Part shown: positions 1 through 8,334 of the stretch, in pieces
How the letters are laid out: every line of letters starts with the position of its first letter
Numbering within the stretch: the stretch's first letter is position 1
NCBI GenBank assembly: GCA_023389255.1
Contig: JAEWER010000001.1
Coordinates: 1 to 39,388, forward strand
Source of the DNA: Bacillota bacterium
Lineage (GTDB): Bacteria; Bacillota; Clostridia; Saccharofermentanales; DTU023
DNA: 39,388 bases
Reading direction: 5' to 3'
Made by a program: the position numbers and the translations under genes
Notes under the pieces: model-generated
The model's input: the letters and a program-made list of their open reading frames with translations, nothing else
Database searches by the model: none
Told to the model about the DNA's origin: nothing

Positions 1-9
1 GGCATCTAT

Positions 10-1743
10 CTACTGACTCTCTGCCACTAACAAATCTTGCAAATGACGTTTAATTTGCTCAGTCACTTCTGCAATCGGTTGGTTGGCATCAACAATCTTG
101 ATGCGCTGTGGCTGCTGTTGAGCTTGATCTAAAAATCCCTGGCGTACACGTTGCATAAAAGCTTGATCTTCAGCATCAATTCTATCTACTTCTCCCCTAT
201 CGTGGCTTCGCCTCATCGCACTATCAACTTCTAAATCAAGTAATAAAGTCAAATCTGGCGTTAAATCAGTTTCTTCAGATAAACAGACAGTACGTACTAG
301 CTGTTTGTCCATCTCTCTGCCATAACCTTGATAAGCTATAGTGGAGTCAAAAAACCGATCGCAGATTATCCAAGTTCCTTTTTGTAAACTCGGTAACAAC
401 ACTTCATTAGCCAATTGAGCTCTAGCTGCTGAAAATAGTAATAACTCGGTCAGCGCAGACATCTGATTATTCTTTTTATGCAAGAGAATTTCCCGAATTT
501 GCTCACCAATTTGGGTACCACCTGGCTCACGCAGAATCTGAAATTCAATACCCTGCTGAGTTAAAAAATCGCTGATCGCTTGCAATTGTGTGGTTTTACC
601 AACACCATCAATACCCTCAAGCGTGATGAATCTGCCTCTTTGGGTTGTCGCGCTTAATTCATTTTGTGCTTGTTTACAGTAGGTCAGGGCATACCAACCA
701 TTCTCTGACACTTCTCGTTTTAGGCTAAAGCCAGCCTTTGACATCGCTTGCTTTACTTCAGCCAATTTGTCGGCGATGATGCCAGAAATCAACAACTCGC
801 CAGTCAAACTCAATTTATTATAAAAATCAGTTGCTAAGGGGATGAGTATTTTGGCAACTAAATTGGCAACTATCAAATCATACTTTTCTTGTTTAGCATC
901 ACGCAGTTGGCCGGCATAAGCCGTTATCTGGACATCATTAGAAGCAAAATTCTCTTTTGCCACTTCTACTACACGCTCATCAATATCGATAGCTTCTAAC
1001 TCACTAACAATGCCTAAACGCTGTTGTAATTTAGCTATAGCAATTGCCAAAATACCACTGCCTGTGCCCAAATCTAAAATCTTTTGCCCCGGTAGATAAG
1101 TTCTGGCATCTAACTCACGCAAACATAAACATGTAGTTTCGTGTGTGCCCGTACCAAAGGCACTGCCCGGATCGAGATTGATTACTACTTCTTCGGGTTT
1201 AGCCTCATATTCTAGCCAAGTTGGATTAATAACTAAGTGCTGACTCACATGATTGGTTGTGTAATATTGCTTCCAATTTTCCGCCCAATCTTCTTCGGCA
1301 ACTACGCTTATAGCTTTAAGTTCTAACTTCTTTTGTCCTGCTTCTGTGAGCAACTCTATTTCTTTATGTAGTATTTTTTGTAATTCTGCTAAATCTGTCC
1401 AACGCTTAGGAGCATTATCATATATTTCGCCACTGTACTGACGTTCACGATTAATGCGCACTTTAATTTTGTTCGGATCATCATTTTTGCCCTGTTCAAA
1501 ATCTAGTAAAGCTTGATCTGCTGTCGCCGGGAAAAAAGCTTCAATCGTGACTTCGTCTGTGAGATCCGACAAATATTCTTCGACAACTACATCATTAATA
1601 GCCAATTCCGCTAGCATATCGATGAATTCTTGCTTGTCGACTGTAGTAATACCCTCTGAACCGATAGCAGCTAGAAAATAACTAAAATCTTCAGCTAGTT
1701 GGTGTTCTGTTATAAATTCAAGTTTGAGCAGTCGCTGATTCAT
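10..1743 (-). CDS. PrmA-Tmk fusion: ribosomal protein L11 methyltransferase joined to thymidylate kinase
   Basis: One 577-residue reading frame carries two complete enzymes. Residues 1-355 are PrmA-like: FGTGTHETT at 196-204, the SAM-binding loop DLGTGSGIL at 224-232 and the post-I motif NLVA at 294-297. PrmA trimethylates ribosomal protein L11. Residues 369-577 are a full thymidylate kinase (dTMP to dTDP): P-loop EGIDGVGKTT at 376-385, REPGGT at 405-410, the DR pair at 462-463 and an Arg-rich lid at 511-523. The linker (about 356-368) has no Met, and I see no internal start for the kinase, so it appears to depend on the fusion. The start follows a GAGAGGAG ribosome site. It lies 39 bp downstream of lrgB on the same strand and may be co-transcribed. 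Both halves look catalytically intact. What follows the stop lies outside the window. Confidence 0.93.
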   Translation of the reverse strand: MNQRLLKLEFITEHQLAEDFSYFLAAIGSEGITTVDKQEFIDMLAELAINDVVVEEYLSDLTDEVTIEAFFPATADQALLDFEQGKNDDPNKIKVRINRERQYSGEIYDNAPKRWTDLAELQKILHKEIELLTEAGQKKLELKAISVVAEEDWAENWKQYYTTNHVSQHLVINPTWLEYEAKPEEVVINLDPGSAFGTGTHETTCLCLRELDARTYLPGQKILDLGTGSGILAIAIAKLQQRLGIVSELEAIDIDERVVEVAKENFASNDVQITAYAGQLRDAKQEKYDLIVANLVAKILIPLATDFYNKLSLTGELLISGIIADKLAEVKQAMSKAGFSLKREVSENGWYALTYCKQAQNELSATTQRGRFITLEGIDGVGKTTQLQAISDFLTQQGIEFQILREPGGTQIGEQIREILLHKKNNQMSALTELLLFSAARAQLANEVLLPSLQKGTWIICDRFFDSTIAYQGYGREMDKQLVRTVCLSEETDLTPDLTLLLDLEVDSAMRRSHDRGEVDRIDAEDQAFMQRVRQGFLDQAQQQPQRIKIVDANQPIAEVTEQIKRHLQDLLVAESQ

Positions 1744-1782
1744 AGGCTCGCTCCTCTCTAGACGTAGAACAATTTTAGCAAT

Positions 1783-2517
1783 TTAACGTAGTATCAGCGG
1801 TAAGATATAGCGTACATACGGTGCCATAACCAAAACAGTTAACAATCCCGTAAGCACCATTGCCAAAGAGCTAAATGCTCCTTCTGTTTCTCCCATTTCC
1901 ATGGCTGCTGATGTTCCCATAGCATGGGCGGAAGTACCAATTGCCAAGCCTTTAGCTATCGGGCTATAGAGTTTGAACCAAGCACTGAACAGTCGTGCTG
2001 TTAAGTTGCCGAATAAACCGGTAACGATAATCGCTAATACAGTTAGGCTAACATTACCACCATAAATTTCAGCTAATCCTATACCTATTACTGTGGTAAC
2101 CGATTTAGGTGTCAACGTTATCGTTTGTTCAAGATTAAGTTTGCAGCTAATAGCTAAACAAGATAGAACAACTATATTGGTTAAGATGCCAGCAACAATG
2201 CTGGGCAAAATTACCTTGAAGTGCCGATAAATTAAATGTCTTTTTTCATACAGTGGTACGGCAAGAGCTATGGTTGCTGGTGTGAGCATCTTGCCCAAAA
2301 TATTTGCACTTTGATTGTAGGTCTGGGTACTGATCCCCAATGTAGCCAAAACTAAGATTACCGCTACCGTAGCGAACAAAAGCGGATTAAGCCATCTCAG
2401 ACAACGCCAACGCGCTTGCACTAATAACCCAAGAGCAAAACACAAAAGCGATAAACATAAACCAAAACTAGGTAAATTGACGATAATATCTTTGGCTTGC
2501 AAGAAAAGTGCACTCAT
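1783..2517 (-). CDS. lrgB: LrgB/CidB-family membrane protein
   Basis: A 244-residue, highly hydrophobic protein of the LrgB/CidB/YohK family (usual length about 230), with roughly 6-7 membrane segments. The family signature is visible in the C-terminal half: the TPKSVTT segment near 137, GNLTARL near 169 and GTSAHAMGTS near 194. Known members act with LrgA, in holin-like control of murein hydrolases or in export/uptake of small organic acids such as pyruvate or glycolate; the substrate here cannot be told. The start has a good GAGGTGA ribosome site and lies 2 bp after lrgA, so the two genes are translationally linked. The PrmA-Tmk gene follows 39 bp downstream. Confidence 0.9.
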   Translation of the reverse strand: MSALFLQAKDIIVNLPSFGLCLSLLCFALGLLVQARWRCLRWLNPLLFATVAVILVLATLGISTQTYNQSANILGKMLTPATIALAVPLYEKRHLIYRHFKVILPSIVAGILTNIVVLSCLAISCKLNLEQTITLTPKSVTTVIGIGLAEIYGGNVSLTVLAIIVTGLFGNLTARLFSAWFKLYSPIAKGLAIGTSAHAMGTSAAMEMGETEGAFSSLAMVLTGLLTVLVMAPYVRYILPLILR

Positions 2518-2519
2518 CG

Positions 2520-2867
2520 CTATTCACCTCGTTTGAGTAAATTTTGTGCTACTTTTCCTGCCACAGCAAAAGTCAGCACAGTGGATAATATAATTACCAG
2601 GACAAAGGCGATACCAAAGGCACGCAACTCAGCTAGATGATCTAGTAGTGCCACTGAAGCTGGTAGAAACATGACTGGCATGATAGCAATTAAAAACATC
2701 GCTACTTCACGCACTTGCTCTACTTTAATCACTTTCAAGGAAAGCAAAACAAACAATAGAATTAATCCCCATATCGTAGCTGGGATAGGCAGAGGTAAGA
2801 TACGCTCCAGACCCTCAGCTAAGATGGTTATCAAAAAAATTATGGCTAATTGCTTTAAATATTTCAT
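2520..2867 (-). CDS. lrgA: LrgA/CidA-family membrane protein
   Basis: A 115-residue protein with four predicted membrane segments, normal for LrgA/CidA holin-like proteins. The family pattern is visible: an N-terminal helix, LPLPIPATIWGLILLF (about 25-40) and a short charged loop before the third helix (VEQVREV). It is paired with lrgB, the standard LrgAB partnership. No Shine-Dalgarno sequence precedes the ATG; the upstream sequence is AT-rich, and the terminator of the upstream PTS gene ends only about 17 bp before the start. Transcription may therefore begin very close to the ATG or come from read-through of that terminator. Function (holin-like or organic-acid transport) is inferred from family only. 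Confidence 0.88.
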   Translation of the reverse strand: MKYLKQLAIIFLITILAEGLERILPLPIPATIWGLILLFVLLSLKVIKVEQVREVAMFLIAIMPVMFLPASVALLDHLAELRAFGIAFVLVIILSTVLTFAVAGKVAQNLLKRGE

Positions 2868-2883
2868 CCATATATTTTTACAT

Positions 2884-2917
2884 GAAAAAGCACTGCCACG
2901 TCAGGTGGACAGTGCTT
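2884..2917 (-). terminator. Rho-independent terminator of the PTS gene
   Basis: An 8-bp stem (2888-2895 with 2910-2917), extended by CCAC/GTGG around one bulged base, with a 5-nt loop. On the minus strand it is followed by TTTTT. It sits 25 bp after the stop codon of the PTS EIICB gene and just upstream of lrgA. Confidence 0.88.
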
Positions 2918-2941
2918 AAGTTAGTTAATATGAACTATATC

Positions 2942-4441
2942 TTAAGCTTCAGTGCCTAAAATACCGTTAATCTCTTGACTGTAAAGATCTGCTTTACCAC
3001 CAAAAATCGCTTGGATGGCACCGCCAGAAACAAAGACAGCAGTTGCACCCATAGCTTTGATCTTAGCTTGTTGCACTTTTTCTACATCCTTAACAGAGAC
3101 ACGCAGACGAGTGGCACAAGCTGAAACAGATTCCAGATTATCTTTACCGCCTAAGTATTCAATGATCTGTAGAGACTCTTGATGTAAGTTACCTTCTGTA
3201 GTGACAACTTCCATCTCATCTTCTTCGTTACTCTTCATGCCTGGAACAGCAACAGCGAAGCGTTTAACTAGGAAGTAGAAAACCACATAGTATACGATTG
3301 CCATGCCGATACCGAGCAGAATAACTCTCATCCAGTTAGTGCGTTCTGATCCTTGTAAAACACCAAACAGCAAGTAATCAATAAAACCACCAGAGAAAGT
3401 GTTACCAATACGTATGTTCAGAATATCTGCAAAGAAGAAAGAAACACCATCTAAGAAAGCGTGAATAACATAGAGCCAAGGAGCCACAAATAAGAACATG
3501 TACTCAACAGGCTCTGTGATACCCGTCAGGAATGAAGTCAGACCGCCAGAGAAATACAAACCAGCGTTTTTCTTTCTGTTTTCCTTGGGAATAGCATGAT
3601 ACATCGCCAAACAGGCAGCCGGTAAACCAAACATCATGGTACCAAAGCGACCAGCAAAGAAACGTGTACCGTAGGTGAACAAGCCGACATGATTAGGATC
3701 TGCGAGCTGTGCGAAGAAGATACGTTGAGCACCTTCAACCATAGTACCTGCAACAGTCTCAGCACCACCTAAAGAGCTATACCAGAACAGCGGATAAATG
3801 GTGTGGTGAAGACCAACAGCACCGGTTAAGCGCAATAAGAAACCGTATAAGAAAGTACCAAAAGCACCAAACTTGGTAATGTTTTCACCCACATAAACTA
3901 GACCGTTTTGAATCGGAGGCCAGACTAAGAAGAAGAAGACACCGATGAAAATCGCTACAAATGATGAAATAATGGGAATGAAACGTGAACCACCAAAGAA
4001 GCCTAAGAAGCGTGGCAATTCAATCTTACGATACTTATTGTGTAAGTAGGCGACAATACAACCAACTACCATTGAGCCAACAACACCGGTATCAATACTA
4101 GATCCTTCGGCTGCAAACAGCTCCAATAAACCACTGATAGTTGCAGTAAAGACCAAGTAAGCAACACCACCAGCAACGCCAGCTGTACCTTTATCGCCTT
4201 TGGCTAAGCCAACAGCGATACCTATGGCAAAAATCAGCGCTAGATTAGCAAAAACAGCGTTACCAGCAAAACTCATCACCTTGAAGATGACTTGTAACCA
4301 CATTTGGTCTAAGAACGGATATTGTTGAACTGTATTGGGGTTAGATAAAGCACCACCGACACCCAACAACAAACCTGCGGCCGGCAAAATGGCAATGGGA
4401 AGCATAAATGCTCGGCCTAATTGCGAGAATTTTTTAAACAT
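2942..4441 (-). CDS. PTS EIICB permease, glucose/N-acetyl-hexosamine family
   Basis: A 499-residue membrane permease with IIC first (about 1-400) and IIB last (about 425-499). IIC shows the family features GRAFMLPIAILPAAG at the N-terminus and the substrate-site segment LTGITEPVEYMF. IIB carries the phosphorylated cysteine in CATRLR (Cys442). There is no IIA domain, so phosphate must come from a separate IIA protein. It imports and phosphorylates a sugar at the membrane. Because nanE lies directly upstream (36 bp) on the same strand, the likely sugar is N-acetylmannosamine or a related amino sugar; this is inference from context, as sequence alone would also allow glucose or GlcNAc. Start supported by GAGAGGTG. 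Confidence 0.9.
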   Translation of the reverse strand: MFKKFSQLGRAFMLPIAILPAAGLLLGVGGALSNPNTVQQYPFLDQMWLQVIFKVMSFAGNAVFANLALIFAIGIAVGLAKGDKGTAGVAGGVAYLVFTATISGLLELFAAEGSSIDTGVVGSMVVGCIVAYLHNKYRKIELPRFLGFFGGSRFIPIISSFVAIFIGVFFFLVWPPIQNGLVYVGENITKFGAFGTFLYGFLLRLTGAVGLHHTIYPLFWYSSLGGAETVAGTMVEGAQRIFFAQLADPNHVGLFTYGTRFFAGRFGTMMFGLPAACLAMYHAIPKENRKKNAGLYFSGGLTSFLTGITEPVEYMFLFVAPWLYVIHAFLDGVSFFFADILNIRIGNTFSGGFIDYLLFGVLQGSERTNWMRVILLGIGMAIVYYVVFYFLVKRFAVAVPGMKSNEEDEMEVVTTEGNLHQESLQIIEYLGGKDNLESVSACATRLRVSVKDVEKVQQAKIKAMGATAVFVSGGAIQAIFGGKADLYSQEINGILGTEA

Positions 4442-4476
4442 AACACCTCTCAGTTAATTTTTTTTGCAATTTTACA

Positions 4477-5166
4477 TTATTGCAGAACGGAGATAAAACG
4501 TTTGGCAATTTCTAGCGGTCTAGTTATAGCGCTACCAACTACAATGCCTGCCACAGGATACTGGCTAACTTCTTTTAATTGCTCTGGCGTATTTATTTTT
4601 CCTTCTGCAATCACATCCACACCAGCTTGGCATAATCTGTCTATTAGTTCTATATCTGGACCATCTGTTTGGCGACTATAGCTGGTGTAACCACTTAAGG
4701 TAGTGCCTACAAAATCCACTCCCGCTGCAAAAGCAGCTACTCCCTCTTCGTAGGTTGAGATGTCCGCCATCAATAACTGATCTGGATATTTGGCTTTGAT
4801 TTGTTTGATAAATTCAGCTGCTGTTAAACCATCGATGCGCTCTCTTGTCGTGCAATCCAAAGCGATCACTGCTACCCCAGTCTGTACCAACTCATCTACT
4901 TCACGCATGGTAACAGTAATGAACGGTTCACAAGGTGGATAATCGCGTTTGATAATGCCAATTACAGGGAGGTCGACTTCTGCCTGAATCTCTTCTATGT
5001 CTCGAACTGAGTTAGCTCGAATTGCCCTAGCACCTGCCATAGCCGCCGCTTTAGCCAACAATGGCATAACTCCGCCTTTTTCTGTATAAAGAGGCTCTCC
5101 CGGCAATGCCTGACAAGAGATGATGAGACCACCTTTCACCTGCTTGATAAAGCTTTCTTTATTCAT
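4477..5166 (-). CDS. nanE: N-acetylmannosamine-6-phosphate 2-epimerase
   Basis: A 229-residue TIM-barrel enzyme converting ManNAc-6-P to GlcNAc-6-P in the cytoplasm, feeding amino sugars from sialic acid or ManNAc into glycolysis. Family hallmarks are the N-terminal GGLIISCQALPGEPLY, the putative catalytic lysine in GIIKRDYP (Lys73) and the acid in IAEGKINTPEQ (Glu188), plus the phosphate-binding VGSAITRP near the C-terminus. Length is normal. The start follows a GAGGG site. The downstream PTS gene probably supplies its substrate. No nanA, nanK or sialidase is seen in the window, so the PTS may deliver ManNAc-6-P directly. Confidence 0.93.
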   Translation of the reverse strand: MNKESFIKQVKGGLIISCQALPGEPLYTEKGGVMPLLAKAAAMAGARAIRANSVRDIEEIQAEVDLPVIGIIKRDYPPCEPFITVTMREVDELVQTGVAVIALDCTTRERIDGLTAAEFIKQIKAKYPDQLLMADISTYEEGVAAFAAGVDFVGTTLSGYTSYSRQTDGPDIELIDRLCQAGVDVIAEGKINTPEQLKEVSQYPVAGIVVGSAITRPLEIAKRFISVLQ

Positions 5167-5251
5167 GAATCATATCCCTCAATTCTTTTTTCTTTTATCC
5201 TAACATTTAGCTCAGATATTGCTCACCAAAACTGTGAATGTATCGCTATTA

Positions 5252-5260
5252 TGCTATCAT
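5252..5260 (+). promoter_or_regulatory. Possible extended -10 promoter for the flavodiiron gene
   Basis: TGCTATCAT (an extended -10) lies 37 bp before the fprA start, with a poor -35 (CTGTGA) 17 bp upstream of the -10 hexamer. It is in the nanE/fprA divergent region. Weak match. Confidence 0.35.
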
Positions 5261-5296
5261 TTCAGTTAGCTAAAAATTTCTCACTTGGGAGGCAAA

Positions 5297-6523
5297 ATGT
5301 ACTTTTATCGCAATATCAGTGAAGACGTGGTTTACGTTGGTGCAAGTGACCGCCGTACAGCACGTTTTGAAAATATGTTTGAGTTGCCCTGGGGTATTTG
5401 TTACAACTCATACTTAATTATCGATGGTGACAAGACCTGTTTAATGGATGGCGTCGATCAATCCATTGCTGAACGTTACGACCGTGATGTCGCCCAAGCA
5501 TTGGATGGCAGAAAGTTAGATTACTTCGTGATTCAGCACGTTGAGCCTGACCACTGCTCCACCATCAACTCCATTATGCGTCAGCATCCAGAGACTAAGA
5601 TGATAATTACACAACCTGGTCTCAAGCTGATGAAGCAGTTCTACAATGTAGACTATACTGACCGTGCCATCATCGCTAAAGATAATCTTAAAATTGAATT
5701 GAATAAGCACACTTTAGAATTTATTTTGGCGCCTAACGTACACTGGCCAGAAGTTATGATGACTTACGACCATTACGACAAAGCTCTGTATACCGCTGAT
5801 GCTTTCGGCTCATTTAAGGCTCAAGACGGTCACCTTTTCGCCGATCAAGTAAATTACGAACGTGATTGGATGGACGAGGCCAGAAGATACTACATCAATA
5901 TTGTTGGTAAACAAGGTCCCCACGTCCAACGTCTTTTCGCCAAAATTGAAAAGAATGGTTTTGAGATCGAAAATATTCGTCCCCTGCACGGTCTGATCTT
6001 TAGAACTAAAGAAACCATCGATATGATCATGGAGAAATATCACTTGTGGTCGACTTACACCCCTGAAGAAAAAGGTGTAACTCTAGTCTGTGGCTCCATG
6101 TACAACAACACCATGGAAACTATGGAATATCTCTCCAATATGTTGGCAGATAAGGGCGTACCTAATATTCGTTTGTATGATATTTCGGAAATTGATCGTT
6201 CCTTCGCCATGGCGGATATGTTCCGTTACTCACATGTTGTCTTTGGTTGTCCAACTTACAACACCGAACTATTCCCTCAAATGGATGCTTTCTTGCGTGA
6301 TGCCATCGCCCTTAATTTCTGCAATCGTAAAGTTGCTTTTATCGAAAATAGGAGCTGGGGTGGTAAGGCTTTAAAAATTGCTCAAGAAATTTTAGGCCAG
6401 GCCAAAGATATTGAGTTTATTGACAAAACTTTCAATATGACCAGCACCATTCATAGTCACCAATTGGATGGACTAAACGAATTAGCAGATGCTATAGTTG
6501 CTTCTTTAGAGTTAGAGCAATAG
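5297..6523 (+). CDS. fprA: Flavodiiron protein (FprA-type A flavoprotein; O2/NO reductase)
   Basis: A 408-residue cytoplasmic flavodiiron protein. The N-terminal metallo-beta-lactamase-like domain holds diiron ligands: HVEPDH at 81-86, His149 (NVHWPE), Asp168 (TADAFG) and a late His in RPLHGLI. The C-terminal flavodoxin domain (about 255-408) has an FMN-binding loop, CGSMYNNT. Such enzymes reduce O2 to water or NO to N2O, using rubredoxin or a similar donor, and protect anaerobes. I place the start at this ATG because GGGAGG lies just upstream; the in-frame TTG 12 bp earlier would overlap the ribosome site. It is monocistronic: divergent from nanE, with a terminator after the stop. Confidence 0.95.
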   Translation: MYFYRNISEDVVYVGASDRRTARFENMFELPWGICYNSYLIIDGDKTCLMDGVDQSIAERYDRDVAQALDGRKLDYFVIQHVEPDHCSTINSIMRQHPETKMIITQPGLKLMKQFYNVDYTDRAIIAKDNLKIELNKHTLEFILAPNVHWPEVMMTYDHYDKALYTADAFGSFKAQDGHLFADQVNYERDWMDEARRYYINIVGKQGPHVQRLFAKIEKNGFEIENIRPLHGLIFRTKETIDMIMEKYHLWSTYTPEEKGVTLVCGSMYNNTMETMEYLSNMLADKGVPNIRLYDISEIDRSFAMADMFRYSHVVFGCPTYNTELFPQMDAFLRDAIALNFCNRKVAFIENRSWGGKALKIAQEILGQAKDIEFIDKTFNMTSTIHSHQLDGLNELADAIVASLELEQ

Positions 6524-6537
6524 GCTTGATCTAATAT

Positions 6538-6563
6538 AAAAGCACCGCATTTGCGGTGCTTTT
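6538..6563. terminator. Bidirectional terminator between fprA and the ABC exporter
   Basis: A perfect 12-bp stem (AAAAGCACCGCA and its complement) with a 2-nt loop. A-tract and T-tract flank it, so it can end transcription from fprA (plus) and from the ABC exporter gene (minus). Confidence 0.92.
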
Positions 6564-6570
6564 GCTCTTT

Positions 6571-8334
6571 TTATAATTGTCTACCTGCAAATTGACTATC
6601 GTATAACTCTTTGAAGTGGGATTCATACTGCATCAGAGAAACAAAAGTTCCTCGCTCAATAATCTTTCCTTGTTCCATAACTAAAACTAAATCAGCATTC
6701 TTAACTGTTACTAAACGGTGCGCTATGACAAAACTAGTACGCCCATGCATCAATTGATCAAAAGCTCGTTGTACAATCGCTTCAGTCAAGGTATCGATGT
6801 TAGAAGTAGCTTCATCTAGGATCAATAAACTCGGTTCTTGCAACATTATGCGCGCTAAAGTCAACAATTGCTTTTGTCCCTGAGATAAACTCAACTCTTC
6901 ACCTATAATCGTTTGATAGCCTTGTGGTAAACGATTGATGAAATCATCAATGCCTAATTCGGCACAAACCTTTCTCATCTGAGTATCATCTACCTGCGGT
7001 AAAGCAAAACAAATATTTTCTGCAATCGTTCCCTTGAATAACCAAATATCTTGTAAAACCATACCTACTTGTTGACGTAGGCTCCTTCTCGATACCTGGG
7101 CAATATCTTGTCCATCAATCAGAATGCGTCCACCAACCAGATCATAAAAACGCATCAGCAGATTGACTAGGGTTGTTTTACCCGCTCCTGTACTACCAAC
7201 TATGGCAACTTTGCTTCCTGGAGCAATGCTCAAATTAAGATCTGTGATCAGCGGGTGGTCTGACGTATAGGCAAATTCCACATGCTCAAACTCCACTGCA
7301 CCTTGCGTAATCTGTAAATCTTTTAGATTTTCTTCTAGTGGTAACGGCGTTGCATCAAGCACATGAAATACTTCTGTAGCTGAGGCAATGGCTGCCTGTA
7401 ACTGGGTAGTAACAGCGGTTATCTCGTTGATGGGTTTAGAAAATTGATTAGCATACGTCAATAATCCTGCTATGGCACCAACTGTAATTTTGCCTGAGAG
7501 CGCATAATAAGAAGCTAATGTGCCAATCAATATATAGGTGCTTGCATTAACTAGTCGAGTCAACGGATTGGTAAGTGAAGAATAAAATTGCGCTTTTTGT
7601 CCATGCACATATAACTGAGCATTCTCTTGTTGATATTGAGATAGCAGATTATAGCTTCCGCTCTCTCCTGCTTGCAGAGTTCTGATCAATGAATGATTAG
7701 AAATTATCTCTTCTGCTAAGCCGTTCAATGTTCCTCTTTGCTTGGCTTCAAGTTGATATTGTTCTCTACTCAATTTAGCTACAGTACCAGAAATAAGAAA
7801 ACTAATGGGAGTCAATACCAACAGGAGCAATGTAGTATGTGCCTCGATACTAAACATTAAATAGATAGAACCAACTAAGGTAACTAAACCAGAAAAAAGT
7901 TGTGGCAATCCTGCTACTAAACCATCATTGATTTGCTCAATATCGGTACTGATTAGACTAGTTAATTTACCATGTGAATTTCGATCAAAATAAGCTAACG
8001 GCAATTTATTTATGTGCTCATAGAAATCTTGTCGCAATTTTTTAGCTACTTTAGCTGAGAGCTTAACAGTCAGGCTCTGCATTAGCCATTGTGTTATGAA
8101 TCCCACCACAAAGAGTAGCAATAAGAGTAAACATAATGACCAAAATTCTCTAACCAGTCTGCCCTGGTTATGAGCTAATAAATCTATTGCTTGTCCTATC
8201 AATTTAGGACCTAAGAGCAAGCAGATATTACCTGATAAAGCAAAAATCAAAACACTGCCTAGTAGGATGCGGTGCTGTTGCAAGTAGCGATACAGACGGC
8301 GTAATGTTCCCTTGGAGTTATTGCTTTTCGGCAT
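6571..8334 (-). CDS. ABC exporter half-transporter, catalytic-type subunit
   Basis: A 587-residue half-transporter: a six-helix exporter domain (about 1-310) and an ATP-binding domain (about 340-587). Its ATPase has a standard Walker A (GSTGAGKTT), a Walker B with catalytic Glu (LLILDEATSNID) and an H-loop His (IAHRLVTV), but an altered signature motif (LSQGQ for LSGGQ). This complements its partner, which has a good signature but defective Walker B and H-loop, so the two form a heterodimer with one active and one degenerate site, as in BmrCD, LmrCD and TM287/288. The start is the ATG preceded by AGGAGGAG; an in-frame ATG 15 bp upstream lies before that site. It overlaps the partner's end by 17 bp. 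Substrate unknown. Confidence 0.92.
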   Translation of the reverse strand: MPKSNNSKGTLRRLYRYLQQHRILLGSVLIFALSGNICLLLGPKLIGQAIDLLAHNQGRLVREFWSLCLLLLLLFVVGFITQWLMQSLTVKLSAKVAKKLRQDFYEHINKLPLAYFDRNSHGKLTSLISTDIEQINDGLVAGLPQLFSGLVTLVGSIYLMFSIEAHTTLLLLVLTPISFLISGTVAKLSREQYQLEAKQRGTLNGLAEEIISNHSLIRTLQAGESGSYNLLSQYQQENAQLYVHGQKAQFYSSLTNPLTRLVNASTYILIGTLASYYALSGKITVGAIAGLLTYANQFSKPINEITAVTTQLQAAIASATEVFHVLDATPLPLEENLKDLQITQGAVEFEHVEFAYTSDHPLITDLNLSIAPGSKVAIVGSTGAGKTTLVNLLMRFYDLVGGRILIDGQDIAQVSRRSLRQQVGMVLQDIWLFKGTIAENICFALPQVDDTQMRKVCAELGIDDFINRLPQGYQTIIGEELSLSQGQKQLLTLARIMLQEPSLLILDEATSNIDTLTEAIVQRAFDQLMHGRTSFVIAHRLVTVKNADLVLVMEQGKIIERGTFVSLMQYESHFKELYDSQFAGRQL

